Assembly: GCF_001612785.1 (NCBI RefSeq) | Contig: NZ_BDBC01000010.1 | Span: 186,001-250,000, forward strand | Direction: 5' to 3' | Source: Nocardia beijingensis NBRC 16342 | GTDB taxonomy: Bacteria; Actinomycetota; Actinomycetes; Mycobacteriales; Mycobacteriaceae | Length of the DNA: 64,000 bases | Shown here: positions 41,613-51,089 of the stretch, piece by piece | How positions within the stretch are numbered: the first letter of the stretch is position 1 | Layout: each line of letters begins with the position of its first letter | Program-made: the position numbers and the translations under genes | Notes under the pieces: generated by a model | Told to the model about the DNA's origin: nothing | The model's database searches: none | What the model saw: the letters and a program-made list of their open reading frames with translations, nothing else

Positions 41613-44600
41613 CTACAGCATGCAGGAGACGCAACCCTCGACTTCGGTTCCCTCCAGCGCCATCTGGCGCAGCCGGATGTAGTAAAGGGTCTTGATGCCC
41701 TTGCGCCAGGCGTAGATCTGGGCGCGGTTGAGGTCGCGGGTGGTGGCCGAGTCCTTGAAGAACAGCGTCAGCGACAGGCCCTGGTCCACGTGCTGGGTGG
41801 CCGCGGCGTAGGTGTCGATGATCTTCTCGTAGCCGATCTCGTAGGCGTCCTCGTAGTACTCGAGGTTGTCGTTGGTCATGTAGGGCGCCGGATAGTAGAC
41901 GCGCCCGATCTTGCCTTCCTTGCGGATCTCGATCTTCGACGCCACCGGGTGGATGGAGCTGGTGGAGTGGTTGATGTAGGAGATCGACCCGGTCGGCGGC
42001 ACCGCCTGCAGGTTCTGGTTGTAGATGCCGTGCTCCATGACCGAGGCCTTCAGCTCGCGCCAGTCGTCCTGGGTCGGGATGTGCACGCCCGCGTCGGCGA
42101 ACAGCTGCCGGACGCGCTCGGTCTTCGGCTCCCACACCTGATCGGTGTACTTGTCGAAGTACTCGCCGCTGGCGTACTTCGATTCGGGGAAGCCGCCGAA
42201 GTAGGTGCCGCGCTCGATCGCGATCCGGTTCGAGGCGCGGAGCGCGTGGTACACCACGGTGTAGAAGTAGATGTTCGTGAAGTCGATGCCCTCGTCGGAC
42301 CCGTAGTGGATCCGTTCGCGCGCCAGGTAGCCGTGCAGGTTCATCTGCCCGAGGCCGATGGCGTGCGAGGAGTTGTTGCCCTGCTCGATGGACGGCACCG
42401 AGTAGATGTGGGTCTGGTCCGACACCGCCGTCAGCGCTCGGATGGCCACCTCGATGGTCTGCGCGAAGTCGGGCGAGTCCATCGTCTTGGCGATGTTCAG
42501 CGAGCCGAGGTTGCAGGAGATGTCCTTGCCCACCTTGGCATACGACAGGTCGTCGTTGAACTCCGACGGCGTGGAGACCTGCAGGATCTCCGAGCACAGG
42601 TTGGAGTGGGTGATCTTGCCCGCGATCGGGTTGGCCCGGTTCACCGTGTCCTCGAACATGATGTACGGGTAGCCCGACTCGAACTGCAGCTCGGCGATGG
42701 TCTGGAAGAACTCGCGCGCCTTGATCTTCGACTTGCGGATGCGCTTGTCGTCGACCATCTCGTAGTACTTCTCGGTGACGTCGATGTCGGCGAACGGCTT
42801 GCCGTAGATGCGCTCCACGTCGTAGGGCGAGAACAGGTACATGTCCTCGTTCTTCTTGGCCAGCTCGAAGGTGATGTCCGGGATGACCACGCCCAGCGAC
42901 AGCGTCTTGATGCGGATCTTCTCGTCCGCGTTCTCCCGCTTGGTGTCCAGGAATCGGTAGATGTCGGGGTGGTGCGCGTGCAGGTAGACCGCGCCCGCGC
43001 CTTGGCGCGCGCCGAGCTGGTTGGCGTAGGAGAACGAGTCCTCGAGCAGCTTCATGATCGGGATGACGCCCGAACTCTGGTTCTCGATCTTCTTGATCGG
43101 CGCACCGTGCTCACGAATGTTGCTCAGCAGCAGGGCGACCCCGCCGCCGCGCTTGGACAGCTGCAACGCGGAGTTGATCGAGCGCCCGATCGACTCCATG
43201 TTGTCCTCGATGCGCAACAGGAAGCAATTGTGGACGACCGTACCGCGGATCGAGTAGGTGTGGGTGTCCTCGACGTGGAGGTTGTACACCTTCTCCGGGA
43301 TCTCGGTGGTGTGCTCGACAGCGCGCACGCCGTATACCTGGCGACCGTGCACGACCTGGTACGTCGCACGCTTCGTGCCTTTGCGGCCGACGTAGTTGTA
43401 CAGGTTCTTGCCGATGTCGAAGATGAAGTCTTCGTTGTTGCCCGGCAGGCCGGGGACGAATACCTGGCCGGTCGTTTTGCCCGCCCGGTTGACGTAGCTA
43501 CGGACGACCGACACGATGCCGAGGCGGCGCAGGATCAGCTGCACCTGGTCGATGAGCTCGGGGTTGACCAGGTCGAGCATCATGCCGCCTGATGTGCTGC
43601 AACCATCGCCGCGGAACAGCCCGGCCAGCAGGCCTCGTTGGAAGTCCTCGTCGGCGGTGAGCGCATCACCGCTCAATCGTTTGGTGCCATAACCCGTCCC
43701 AGCCAAGGACAACAGCAGCGATGCGACGATCTTGCTGTTGCACACCATCCGGGTGGAGTGATCGGAGTGGTTGGTGTGCAAGGACAGATCGACCCCGAAC
43801 ACCTGCTTGAATGCCATGCCGAGTTCGACGTGGTATTCGACCTCATGCGCGCCGAGGGTGAAATGTACGCCGTTGGGCACGCTCACGTCGGTCGACCGCT
43901 TGGACACGTGGCCTTCGGCCAGATACCAGCCGAGGATGAGGCCGAGTTCGTAGGATTCCTCGACAAAGCGGTTGACCGCTACGAAACGCTGGTTGTGGCG
44001 CTGCTTATTGCGGTGCTTGGCGTCGGTGTTCACCTTCTGGATCAGCCCGTCGACCTCTTCGTACACACCTTCGCCGGTGTGCTCCATGAGGTCGAACACG
44101 CGCCGGTCCCGTTCGCCCAGCGGCGCGGTGGTCACGATGAAGTCGGTCGGGTGCACGTCCCGCGCGGCCAGCCACACGAAACCGTTGAACGGGTCGGCGC
44201 CGTCCGCGTCGATGAGCGTGTCGACCTCACGGGTGGTCCACACCAGGATCGGATGCTCAGGGGTGCATCGGATCGGCTCCTTGTGGCCGAAGTGTGAAAT
44301 CGAGACCAACGCTTGGTGGTTGGGATTCTCGATCAGCGCCTCGACCGCACGGTAGGAACCGTCGTGGGACAAGACCCGGTCACCCGGCTTCAGCGTCTCG
44401 ATGGCGCGTGGACCGTCGATCGTGTCCACCGGTGTACCCGCCGGGAAGCACGACACCGGCTCGCCGCGCTGCTTCTTGCCCGAGTTCAGGAAGGTCGGGG
44501 TGGCCGGCTGGAAACGGCCGTCGATGATCTCGTCGACCAGCTTGCTCGCCAGCGCCTCGTCACCGGCGGCGAGCGTGAGCGCGACCATGCACACCCGGTC

Positions 44601-45026
44601 CTCGAACCGCTCCAGGTAACGCTTGCCGTCGAAGGTCTTCAGCGTGTACGAGGTGTAGTACTTGAACGCGCCGAGGAAGGTGGGGAACCGGAACTTCTTG
44701 GCGTACGCCTGCTGGAACAGCTTCTTGATGAACTCGCGGCTGTACTGCTCGAGTACCTCGGCCTCGTAGTAGTTCTCGTCGATCAGGTAGTCCAGCTTCT
44801 CGTCCAGGTTGTGGAAGAAGACGGTGTTCTGATTGACGTGCTGCAAGAAGTACTGGTGGGCGGCCTCACGGTCCTTGTCGAACTGGATCTCCCCGTTCGG
44901 ACCGTACAGGTTCAGCATCGCGTTGAGAGCGTGGTAGTCGAGGACCTCGCCCGCGTCGCCGCCGCGCACCGGGGGCTGCTCTAAGCGAGCTGTCTTTCCG
45001 GCCGGTGCTGTCGTTGCTGTTGCCAA
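41613..45026 (-). CDS. nrdE: Class Ib ribonucleotide reductase alpha subunit containing an intein
   Basis: A 1,137-residue precursor. Without residues 193-600 it is a 729-residue NrdE, the expected size, very like M. tuberculosis NrdE from [12 protein letters not shown] to the redox-active end EGCVSCML. Active-site parts are visible ([24 protein letters not shown], LYGxP-like loops). It reduces ribonucleoside diphosphates to deoxy forms with NrdF and NrdH. The TTG start at 45026 follows GAGAGGG and overlaps the nrdI end by 46 bases; a GTG at 44969, just past the nrdI stop, would give a shorter N-terminus. The intein must splice for activity because it separates Ser192 from Cys601. Confidence 0.96.
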   Translation of the reverse strand: MATATTAPAGKTARLEQPPVRGGDAGEVLDYHALNAMLNLYGPNGEIQFDKDREAAHQYFLQHVNQNTVFFHNLDEKLDYLIDENYYEAEVLEQYSREFIKKLFQQAYAKKFRFPTFLGAFKYYTSYTLKTFDGKRYLERFEDRVCMVALTLAAGDEALASKLVDEIIDGRFQPATPTFLNSGKKQRGEPVSCFPAGTPVDTIDGPRAIETLKPGDRVLSHDGSYRAVEALIENPNHQALVSISHFGHKEPIRCTPEHPILVWTTREVDTLIDADGADPFNGFVWLAARDVHPTDFIVTTAPLGERDRRVFDLMEHTGEGVYEEVDGLIQKVNTDAKHRNKQRHNQRFVAVNRFVEESYELGLILGWYLAEGHVSKRSTDVSVPNGVHFTLGAHEVEYHVELGMAFKQVFGVDLSLHTNHSDHSTRMVCNSKIVASLLLSLAGTGYGTKRLSGDALTADEDFQRGLLAGLFRGDGCSTSGGMMLDLVNPELIDQVQLILRRLGIVSVVRSYVNRAGKTTGQVFVPGLPGNNEDFIFDIGKNLYNYVGRKGTKRATYQVVHGRQVYGVRAVEHTTEIPEKVYNLHVEDTHTYSIRGTVVHNCFLLRIEDNMESIGRSINSALQLSKRGGGVALLLSNIREHGAPIKKIENQSSGVIPIMKLLEDSFSYANQLGARQGAGAVYLHAHHPDIYRFLDTKRENADEKIRIKTLSLGVVIPDITFELAKKNEDMYLFSPYDVERIYGKPFADIDVTEKYYEMVDDKRIRKSKIKAREFFQTIAELQFESGYPYIMFEDTVNRANPIAGKITHSNLCSEILQVSTPSEFNDDLSYAKVGKDISCNLGSLNIAKTMDSPDFAQTIEVAIRALTAVSDQTHIYSVPSIEQGNNSSHAIGLGQMNLHGYLARERIHYGSDEGIDFTNIYFYTVVYHALRASNRIAIERGTYFGGFPESKYASGEYFDKYTDQVWEPKTERVRQLFADAGVHIPTQDDWRELKASVMEHGIYNQNLQAVPPTGSISYINHSTSSIHPVASKIEIRKEGKIGRVYYPAPYMTNDNLEYYEDAYEIGYEKIIDTYAAATQHVDQGLSLTLFFKDSATTRDLNRAQIYAWRKGIKTLYYIRLRQMALEGTEVEGCVSCML
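43227..44450 (-). mobile_element. In-frame intein with LAGLIDADG endonuclease in nrdE
   Basis: A 408-residue insertion in [14 protein letters not shown] of NrdE. It starts with [10 protein letters not shown] (block A, Cys1) and has CTPEHPILV (block B with the conserved Thr and His). It ends with [12 protein letters not shown] (block F) and RGTVVHN followed by the extein Cys601 (block G). All residues for self-splicing are present. Two dodecapeptide motifs ([12 protein letters not shown] about 169-180 and [12 protein letters not shown] about 272-283 of the intein) indicate a LAGLIDADG homing endonuclease between the splicing halves. Their acidic residues (Glu and Asp) are kept, so the endonuclease may be active. 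Confidence 0.93.
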
Positions 45027-45442
45027 AACAATCCCAATCCCTCTCGGACGCGTTCGACGTCCTCAGCGGTTCCCATGAGTTCGAAGCGGTACAGGTACGG
45101 CACCCCGCACTTGCGCGCGATGAGTTCGCCCGCATAGCAGAAGGTGTCGCCGAAGTTCGTGTTGCCCGCCGCGATCACCCCGCGCAGCAGCGCGCGGTTG
45201 TGCGGATCGTTGAGGAACTTGGCGACCTGCCTGGGCACGAAGTCCTTGTCGGAACGATCGCCACCCAGCACGGGCCGACCGCCCCCATAGGTGGGGACGA
45301 TCAGCACGTACGGACGGTCGACGCGCAGTGAGTCGGCGGTGTGCAGTGGTATGCGAGTCGCCGGGAGGCCCAGCTTCTCGACGAAGCGATGCGTGTTCTC
45401 CGAAGCGCTGGAGAAGTAGACCAGCGCCGTCGTCTCCGACAT
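44981..45442 (-). CDS. nrdI: Class Ib ribonucleotide reductase flavodoxin-like activator
   Basis: A 153-residue flavodoxin-like protein from the ATG at 45442 ([20 protein letters not shown]). The FMN-binding loops [17 protein letters not shown] and AAGNTNFGD match NrdI, which supplies oxidant for assembling the Mn cofactor of NrdF. It lies between nrdH and nrdE on the same strand and overlaps the nrdE start, giving translational coupling. Confidence 0.95.
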   Translation of the reverse strand: MSETTALVYFSSASENTHRFVEKLGLPATRIPLHTADSLRVDRPYVLIVPTYGGGRPVLGGDRSDKDFVPRQVAKFLNDPHNRALLRGVIAAGNTNFGDTFCYAGELIARKCGVPYLYRFELMGTAEDVERVREGLGLFWQQQRQHRPERQLA

Positions 45443-45503
45443 GGTCGCCTTCCCCTTTTCGGGAGCGCCGCGGCGCTCGCCCATCGGATGAACCGGATGC
45501 GCG

Positions 45504-45737
45504 TCAGGCCGCCACGGTCGCGAGCGACTTGATGCGGTCGGGCCGGAAGCCCGACCAGTGATCGTCTCCGGCCACCACGACCGGCGCCTGCAGGTACCCG
45601 AGTGCCATGACGTAGTCACGCGCCTCGTCGTTCTCCGAGATGTCGATGACCTCGTAGTCCACCCCGGCCTTGTCGAGGGCCTTGTAGGTGGCGTTGCACT
45701 GGACGCAAGCGGGCTTGGTGTACACGGTGACGGTCAT
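45504..45737 (-). CDS. nrdH: Glutaredoxin-like electron donor of class Ib reductase
   Basis: A 77-residue protein with the redox motif CVQC at residues 11-14 and a [11 protein letters not shown] segment, both typical of NrdH. It reduces the C-terminal disulfide of NrdE and is itself reduced by thioredoxin reductase. First gene of the nrdHIE operon; nrdI starts 61 bases on. NrdR-like sites lie 156-203 bases upstream of its start. Confidence 0.95.
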   Translation of the reverse strand: MTVTVYTKPACVQCNATYKALDKAGVDYEVIDISENDEARDYVMALGYLQAPVVVAGDDHWSGFRPDRIKSLATVAA

Positions 45738-45892
45738 TGGTATCCCTCTCTCCTTGTGCCTGATCCACAGCCTGTGATCCGTATGCAATGCACGATCCGA
45801 CGTATGCTGCGCAAACTCCTGGATCCGAGCCCGAATCCCCTGATCAGCCACCTGTGCCGAGCGAGGTCTCCAGCCGTCTTCCAGTACCGAAG

Positions 45893-45908
45893 ACACTACA
45901 CCTAGTGG
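45893..45908. promoter_or_regulatory. NrdR-box-like site upstream of nrdHIE (proximal)
   Basis: ACACTACACCTAGTGG matches the NrdR consensus acaCwAtATaTwGtgt at 12 of 16 positions. Its partner starts exactly 32 bases away at 45925. Confidence 0.55.
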
Positions 45909-45924
45909 CCGACAGATTCCTACA

Positions 45925-45940
45925 ACACGACATGTAGCGA
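45925..45940. promoter_or_regulatory. NrdR-box-like site upstream of nrdHIE (distal)
   Basis: ACACGACATGTAGCGA matches at 11 of 16 positions and is spaced 32 bases from the proximal site, the same spacing as at nrdF. This supports joint NrdR control of both loci. Confidence 0.5.
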
Positions 45941-46064
45941 GTCACATTGATGAAATTCCACGGAGAGAAGTACCAGTACGCTCGATTCACCCCCCGGCCA
46001 AACAGTGGCGCAGATCACTTTTCGGCGCGTCAGCTTACTTTCAGCAAACTTTATGGGCAACGAA

Positions 46065-46099
46065 GAGGGCCACCGCCGCGCCCCGCGGCGATGGCCCTC
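46065..46099 (-). terminator. Hairpin after the FMN reductase gene
   Basis: GAGGGCCA-C-CGCCGCG (46065-46080) pairs with CGCGGCG-A-TGGCCCTC (46084-46099) with one mismatch and a three-base loop, 21 bases beyond the stop of the minus-strand gene at 46120. The rest of the 45941-46064 space holds no supported gene. Confidence 0.75.
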
Positions 46100-46119
46100 G
46101 TTCAGACCGGAGGAGGAGC

Positions 46120-46689
46120 TTACACCGAGGCCAATTCGCCGCGCGTGGCCTCCACCAGATCGCGCACGGTGCCGGCCAGCTGGGTCAGCGCCTCGGCGTC
46201 GTCGCGCGGATGCGTGGCGGCGAACCGCTCGCCGATGACCCCGAAGTGCAGGTGCGCGGACTCGACCACCCGCGCGCCGGCCACGCCGAGCGCCTTGACC
46301 GCGTCACCGTGCGCCCACTGCGCGGCGTTCGGGCTGATCGACGCGCTCACCACGGCGGCGGGCTTGCCCTTGATGGCCCCGGCTCCGTACGGACGGGAGG
46401 CCCAGTCGATCGCGTTCTTCAGCACCGCCGAGAGCGTGCCGTTGTACTCGGGAGTCACCACCAGCAGGCCGTCGGCCTCGGCGACCGCGTCGCGCAGCGC
46501 CTGGGCGGCGGCGGGAACGGAGCCGGGGACGTCGATGTCCTCGTTGTAGAACGGGATGTCGGCGAGCCCCTCGTAGAGGGTGACCTCGACACCCTCCGGC
46601 GCGGTGTGCGCCGCGGCCTCGGCGATCCGCCGGTTGACCGAGGCCGCGCGCAGGCTGCCGACGAGTGCGAGAATGCGGGTCTGGCTCAT
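46120..46689 (-). CDS. NADPH-dependent FMN reductase family protein
   Basis: A 189-residue flavodoxin-fold oxidoreductase from the ATG at 46689 with AGGAG upstream. Motifs: GSLRAASVNRRIAEAA (phosphate loop), VTPEYNGTLSAVLKNAIDWASRP (the PEYN.S.P...K..ID..S family signature). Such enzymes reduce flavins, quinones or azo compounds with NAD(P)H. Divergent from a TetR gene with a palindrome between, so it is probably the target of that repressor. The same gene pair occurs in M. tuberculosis as Rv3054c/Rv3055. Confidence 0.87.
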   Translation of the reverse strand: MSQTRILALVGSLRAASVNRRIAEAAAHTAPEGVEVTLYEGLADIPFYNEDIDVPGSVPAAAQALRDAVAEADGLLVVTPEYNGTLSAVLKNAIDWASRPYGAGAIKGKPAAVVSASISPNAAQWAHGDAVKALGVAGARVVESAHLHFGVIGERFAATHPRDDAEALTQLAGTVRDLVEATRGELASV

Positions 46690-46742
46690 GACGACTCCTG
46701 GTGTACTGATGAGTGATGTCCGTACGTTCACCACACACTAAC

Positions 46743-46756
46743 CGGACCATGGTCCG
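46743..46756. promoter_or_regulatory. Perfect palindrome between divergent FMN reductase and TetR genes
   Basis: CGGACCATGGTCCG is a perfect 14-bp palindrome 54 bases from the reductase start and 22 bases before the regulator start. Probable TetR operator controlling both genes. Confidence 0.6.
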
Positions 46757-46777
46757 ATTACTTCCCGCGGAGTCTGC

Positions 46778-47437
46778 GTGAGCGCTGTGAACTACCCCAC
46801 ACCGGACGTGTCCCCCGACGGCGCGCCCCGGCTGCTCGACGTCGGCACGCCGTTGCCCGGCACGGCGGAACCCGCCGAACGCGCCGACGCGGCGCGCAAC
46901 CGCCGGCTCCTGCTGGACGCGGCGCAGCAACTGGTGCGCGAGCAGGGCGTCGACAGTCTCACCATGGACGCCCTGGCCAAACGCGCGGGGGTCGGCAAGG
47001 GCACGGTGTTCCGGCGGTTCGGGAGCCGATCCGGACTGTTGCTCGCGCTACTGGACCACTCGGAACGGAAATACCAGGAGTCGTTCATCTTCGGGCCGCC
47101 GCCGCTCGGCCCCGGCGCGCCTCCGGTGGAACGATTGATCGCCTTCGGGCGCGCCCGGCTTCTGGACATCGAGGTGGCGGGCGAGCTGCACCGCGCCGCC
47201 GAACTCGGGGAGGCGAGCGAACGCTATTCCGGTGGGCCCTACAGCTTGCTGCGCGCGCACGTCACGATGCTGCTGCGCGAGGCCGAGATGCCGGGCGAGG
47301 TCACGCTGGTGGCCGACTGGCTGCTGGCGATGCTGGGTGCGGCGCTGGTCATGCACCAGATGCAGGTGCTCGGCTACACCCGCGAGCAGATCGGGGACAA
47401 CTGGGAGCGCGTCGTTCGGCGCGTTGTCGCCCGCTGA
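46778..47437 (+). CDS. TetR-family transcriptional regulator
   Basis: A 219-residue regulator from the GTG at 46778. The N-terminal helix-turn-helix is clear: [18 protein letters not shown], then [22 protein letters not shown] at residues about 60-80. The ligand-binding C-terminal half is variable. It is divergent from the FMN reductase gene and likely represses it and itself via the palindrome at 46743. Position corresponds to Rv3055 of M. tuberculosis. Confidence 0.87.
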   Translation: MSAVNYPTPDVSPDGAPRLLDVGTPLPGTAEPAERADAARNRRLLLDAAQQLVREQGVDSLTMDALAKRAGVGKGTVFRRFGSRSGLLLALLDHSERKYQESFIFGPPPLGPGAPPVERLIAFGRARLLDIEVAGELHRAAELGEASERYSGGPYSLLRAHVTMLLREAEMPGEVTLVADWLLAMLGAALVMHQMQVLGYTREQIGDNWERVVRRVVAR

Positions 47438-47459
47438 GTCATCAGTAGACTCGGGCGCC

Positions 47460-48284
47460 ATGGGGAACCTGCGCGAACAGATCATCAGCGAATTGGGTGT
47501 CCGGCCCACGATCGAACCGAAGGACGAGATCCGCCGCCGGGTCGACTTTCTCAAGGACTATCTGAACGCGACGCCCGCACGAGGTTTCGTCCTCGGGATC
47601 AGCGGCGGGCAGGACAGCGCTCTCGCGGGCCGGTTGTGCCAGCTCGCGGCCGAGGAAGTGCGCGCGGACGGCGGGGACGCGACCTTCCTCGCCGTCCGGC
47701 TGCCCTACGGCGTGCAGGCCGACGAGGCCGACGCGCTCACCGCGCTGACCTTCATCCGGCCCGACCGGCAGGTCGTGGTGAACGTCCGGCCCAGCGTGAA
47801 CGCGGCGGCCGCGGAGACGGCGACGGCGTTGCAGACCGACCAGCTGCGGGATTTCGTGCGCGGCAACATCAAAGCGCGCGAACGCATGGTGATCCAGTAC
47901 GCGCTGGCCGGGCAGGAGAACCTGCTCGTGGTCGGCACCGACCACGCGGCCGAGGCGGTCACCGGATTCTTCACCAAGTACGGCGACGGCGGCGTCGATC
48001 TGACTCCGCTCACCGGTTTGACCAAGCGCCAGGGCGCAGCCCTGCTCCAAGAACTCGGCGCGCCCCCCAGCATCTGGGCCAAGGTGCCCACCGCCGATCT
48101 GGAGGACGACCGGCCCGCACTGCCCGACGAGGAAGCGCTCGGTCTGCGCTACAGCGAGATCGACGACTACCTGGAGGGCAAGGAGGTCACCCCCGAGGTC
48201 GCCGAACGGCTGGAGAGCATCTTCCGTAACACCCGGCACAAGCGCACCGTCCCGGTGTCGCCGCTGGACACCTGGTGGCGCTAA
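47460..48284 (+). CDS. nadE: Ammonia-dependent NAD+ synthetase
   Basis: A 274-residue enzyme converting deamido-NAD+ to NAD+ with ammonia and ATP. The PP-loop [39 protein letters not shown] and [16 protein letters not shown] are diagnostic of the short NadE form, without the glutaminase domain used by the M. tuberculosis enzyme. Start at the ATG at 47460. It follows the TetR gene by 22 bases on the same strand, perhaps only by chance. Confidence 0.95.
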   Translation: MGNLREQIISELGVRPTIEPKDEIRRRVDFLKDYLNATPARGFVLGISGGQDSALAGRLCQLAAEEVRADGGDATFLAVRLPYGVQADEADALTALTFIRPDRQVVVNVRPSVNAAAAETATALQTDQLRDFVRGNIKARERMVIQYALAGQENLLVVGTDHAAEAVTGFFTKYGDGGVDLTPLTGLTKRQGAALLQELGAPPSIWAKVPTADLEDDRPALPDEEALGLRYSEIDDYLEGKEVTPEVAERLESIFRNTRHKRTVPVSPLDTWWR

Positions 48285-48314
48285 CGGACCTCGGCGCACG
48301 ACGCGGCATACGGC

Positions 48315-48388
48315 GCCGCGCCGACGCCGGAAAAGCCGCCGTCGACAGCTGACACAGTTGCTCGTGGCGGCTGAGGTGTCGGCGCGGC
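48315..48388. terminator. Two-part hairpin between convergent nadE and moaD
   Basis: Outer arms GCCGCGCCGAC (48315-48325) and GTCGGCGCGGC (48378-48388), inner arms AGCCGCC (48334-48340) and GGCGGCT (48366-48372). It abuts the moaD stop codon and lies about 30 bases after nadE, so it can serve both genes. Confidence 0.75.
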
Positions 48389-48631
48389 CTATCCGCCCGC
48401 GAAGGGCGGCAGGACGTCGACGCGCGGGCTCAGCGCGACCGCGGGGTCACGGGTGAGTTCGTCGCCGACCAGATAGGCGCACACCGACAACATCTTGTCC
48501 AGGTCGGGGCCGTAGGTCGCCGCCAGGCTCGCGCGCAGGTCGGCGACCGTCGCTCCGGCCGGGAAATCGATGGTCTCGCCGTCCTTGCCGACGGCGTCGG
48601 CGATCGCGGCGAAATAGCGGATCTCAACCAC
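48389..48631 (-). CDS. moaD: Molybdopterin synthase small subunit (MoaD/ThiS family)
   Basis: An 80-residue ubiquitin-fold sulfur carrier from a GTG at 48631. It starts [16 protein letters not shown] and ends LPPFAGG; the terminal Gly-Gly is thiocarboxylated to donate sulfur to precursor Z. It overlaps the moaA end by eight bases and is co-transcribed with it. Partner MoaE is encoded at 52131. Confidence 0.9.
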   Translation of the reverse strand: MVEIRYFAAIADAVGKDGETIDFPAGATVADLRASLAATYGPDLDKMLSVCAYLVGDELTRDPAVALSPRVDVLPPFAGG

Positions 48632-49682
48632 CGATGGCTCCCATCGTCCGCTCCGGGGGGACGAAGCCCTCGGCGTCGATGCCGTGACCTGCCCACTTGT
48701 TCCACATCGCCCCGCGCCACAGCGTCGCGACCTCGTCGTCGCCCGCGCCGGAGCGCAGCGCCTGACGCAGGTCGAATTCCTGGTCGCTGAACAGGCAGGA
48801 GCGCAGCATGCCGTCCGCGGTGAGCCGGGTGCGATCGCAGGTGTCGCAGAACTTCCTGGTGACCGTGGCGATGATGCCGACGGTGCCGGGACCCCCGTCG
48901 ACCAGCCACTTCTCCGCGGGGGCCGACGGGTCGGGGCGGCCCACCTCGTCGAGGGAGAACCGGGTGCCGAGCACGCCGAGTAGTTCGGCGGCGGTGACCA
49001 TGTTGGCGCGGGCCCACTCGTGGTCGGCGTCCAACGGCATCTCCTCGATGAAACGCAGCTCGCAGCTCTCGTCCAGGCACCAGCGCAGCAGATCGGGCGC
49101 GCCGGCGAGGGTTTCGCGCATCAGGACGGCATTGACCTTGACCGGGGCCAGTCCGGCGGCGCGAGCGGCGCGGATGCCCGCGAACACCGACTCGAGACGG
49201 TCGCGGCGGGTCAGCCGGGCGAATCCGGCCCGGTCGACGGTGTCCAGCGAGACGTTCACCCGGTGCAGACCGGCGGCGGCGAGCCCGAGGGCGCGGTGCT
49301 CGAGTCCGATGCCATTGGTCGTCATGGCCAGCGGGATGTGCGGCACCGCGGCGTGGCAGCCCGCGATGATCTGTTCCAGGTCGCGGCGCATCAGCGGCTC
49401 GCCCCCGGTGAACCGGACCTCGCGCACCCCCAGCTCGCGCACCGCGAGGCGCACCAACCGGACGATCTCGTCCACCGTGAGCAGCTCGTGCCGGGGAATC
49501 TCCGGCAGCCCCTCCTCCGGCATGCAATAGGTGCAGCGCAGCGAACACTTCTCGGTGATGGATACCCGGAGGTCGCGGGCGACGCGTCCGAAACGATCCA
49601 GCAAGTAGGGGGTGTCGGGACGGCCGGCGAGCGAGGGACGCCCGGAACGCACCGTGGGAATCCCGATCTCGACCAGAGTCAC
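48624..49682 (-). CDS. moaA: GTP 3',8-cyclase
   Basis: A 352-residue radical SAM enzyme making the first molybdopterin intermediate from GTP, with MoaC. The N-terminal 4Fe-4S motif [11 protein letters not shown]-binding [10 protein letters not shown], and the C-terminal cluster [18 protein letters not shown] are all present, and the chain ends IGG as MoaA requires. The GTG at 49682 is the chosen start. Divergent from moeA across a 162-base space which should carry both promoters. Confidence 0.97.
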   Translation of the reverse strand: MTLVEIGIPTVRSGRPSLAGRPDTPYLLDRFGRVARDLRVSITEKCSLRCTYCMPEEGLPEIPRHELLTVDEIVRLVRLAVRELGVREVRFTGGEPLMRRDLEQIIAGCHAAVPHIPLAMTTNGIGLEHRALGLAAAGLHRVNVSLDTVDRAGFARLTRRDRLESVFAGIRAARAAGLAPVKVNAVLMRETLAGAPDLLRWCLDESCELRFIEEMPLDADHEWARANMVTAAELLGVLGTRFSLDEVGRPDPSAPAEKWLVDGGPGTVGIIATVTRKFCDTCDRTRLTADGMLRSCLFSDQEFDLRQALRSGAGDDEVATLWRGAMWNKWAGHGIDAEGFVPPERTMGAIGG

Positions 49683-49844
49683 ACGTCCATTATGACCGCC
49701 TGTCCCGATTCGTCTGTGGGCGGAATGCTCTACTTCGGCTCACCGCGGCCGCGAATCGGCGGTGAGGGCTCGCACTGGCTCGGATGACCGCGGCGCGGCG
49801 ACGGACGCGGAAAACCGCCCGGATCGGGCGTTAGGCTGACTCCC

Positions 49845-51089
49845 ATGAACCCTCGGCCCGCCGACGTCGCGGCCAGGCCCGTCGACGACCACCGCGACAG
49901 CATCGAACAGCTGCTGCGGCCGCTGGCCGCGCGCGCGGTCGAGTCCGTCCCGATAGCGCGGGCGCTGGGCAGGCAACTGGCCGAAGACGTCCGCTCGCCG
50001 ATCGAGCTGCCGGTGTTCCGCAACTCCGCGATGGACGGGTACGCGGTGCGGGCCGACTCGGTGCTGGTCGCGCCGGTCACCCTGCCGTTGGCCGGGGTCG
50101 TCGCCGCCGGCGCCGCGGGCCGGGCGCCGCTGCCGCACGGCGCGGCGATGAAGGTGATGACCGGTGCGCCGATGCCGCCGGGCGCGGACTGCGTGGTGCC
50201 GGTGGAGGACACCAGCGCGGGCGACGGCACGGTGACCATCGAACGCGGCCGCGGCGCGGGCGAATTCGTGCGGGAACCGGGCACGGACGTCCGCGCGGGC
50301 GACCTGCTGGCACGGGCGGGCACCGTGCTCGCCCCCCGGCATGTCGCCGCCCTGGCCGCGGTGGGGTTGTCCGCGGTGGAGGTCTTCCGCGCGGTGCGCG
50401 GTGCGGTGATCACCACCGGCGACGAACTGGTCGCGGCCGGGAAACCGCTGCGTCCCGGCCAGATCTACAACTCCAACGGCGTCGCGCTCGCCGCGGCCCT
50501 CGCGGCCAACGGCGTCGAGGTCGTCTCGGTGGCGCACAGCACCGACGATCCGGCGCGTTTCCGCGCGTTGCTGTCGGCCGCGCTGGAGCGCGCCGATGTG
50601 GTGTTCACCTCCGGTGGTGTGTCCAAAGGCGACTTCGAGGTGGTCAAGGACGTGCTCGAACCGTTGGGCGGGCGGTTCGGCTCGGTCGCGATGCAACCGG
50701 GCGGCCCGCAGGGGCTGACCGTCGTCGACGGAGTGCCGGTGCTCAGTTTCCCCGGCAATCCGGTCAGCACGATGGTGTCGTTCGAAGTGTTCGCCCGTCC
50801 GATCCTGCGGCGTCTCGCCGGTCTGCCCGAGGTGGACGCCTACGAACTTCCCCTGTTCAACGCCGTGGCGCGCTCGCCGGAGGGCAAGCGTCAGTTCCTG
50901 CGGGGCAAGCTGATCCGCGAGCATCAGGGCGAATCGTGCGCGCACGGACGGCCCCGGGCGGTCGAGGTGGTGTCCGGTCCCGGCTCGCATCTGGTGGCGG
51001 CGATGGCGAACGCCGACGTGCTGATCGATGTGCCCGCGGAGGTCACCGCGCTGCCCGCAGGGGCGCTTGTGCGAGTCTGGTCCTTATGA
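49845..51089 (+). CDS. moeA: Molybdopterin molybdotransferase
   Basis: A 414-residue MoeA that inserts molybdate into adenylated molybdopterin. Typical segments: FRNSAMDGYAVRA, VMTGAPMPPGADCVVPVED, ITTGDELVAAGKPLRPGQIY and FTSGGVSKGDFEVVKDVLEP. The four-domain arrangement and length fit the family. It overlaps the moaC-moaB fusion gene by four bases (ATGA), making a coupled plus-strand unit with moaE. Confidence 0.95.
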   Translation: MNPRPADVAARPVDDHRDSIEQLLRPLAARAVESVPIARALGRQLAEDVRSPIELPVFRNSAMDGYAVRADSVLVAPVTLPLAGVVAAGAAGRAPLPHGAAMKVMTGAPMPPGADCVVPVEDTSAGDGTVTIERGRGAGEFVREPGTDVRAGDLLARAGTVLAPRHVAALAAVGLSAVEVFRAVRGAVITTGDELVAAGKPLRPGQIYNSNGVALAAALAANGVEVVSVAHSTDDPARFRALLSAALERADVVFTSGGVSKGDFEVVKDVLEPLGGRFGSVAMQPGGPQGLTVVDGVPVLSFPGNPVSTMVSFEVFARPILRRLAGLPEVDAYELPLFNAVARSPEGKRQFLRGKLIREHQGESCAHGRPRAVEVVSGPGSHLVAAMANADVLIDVPAEVTALPAGALVRVWSL

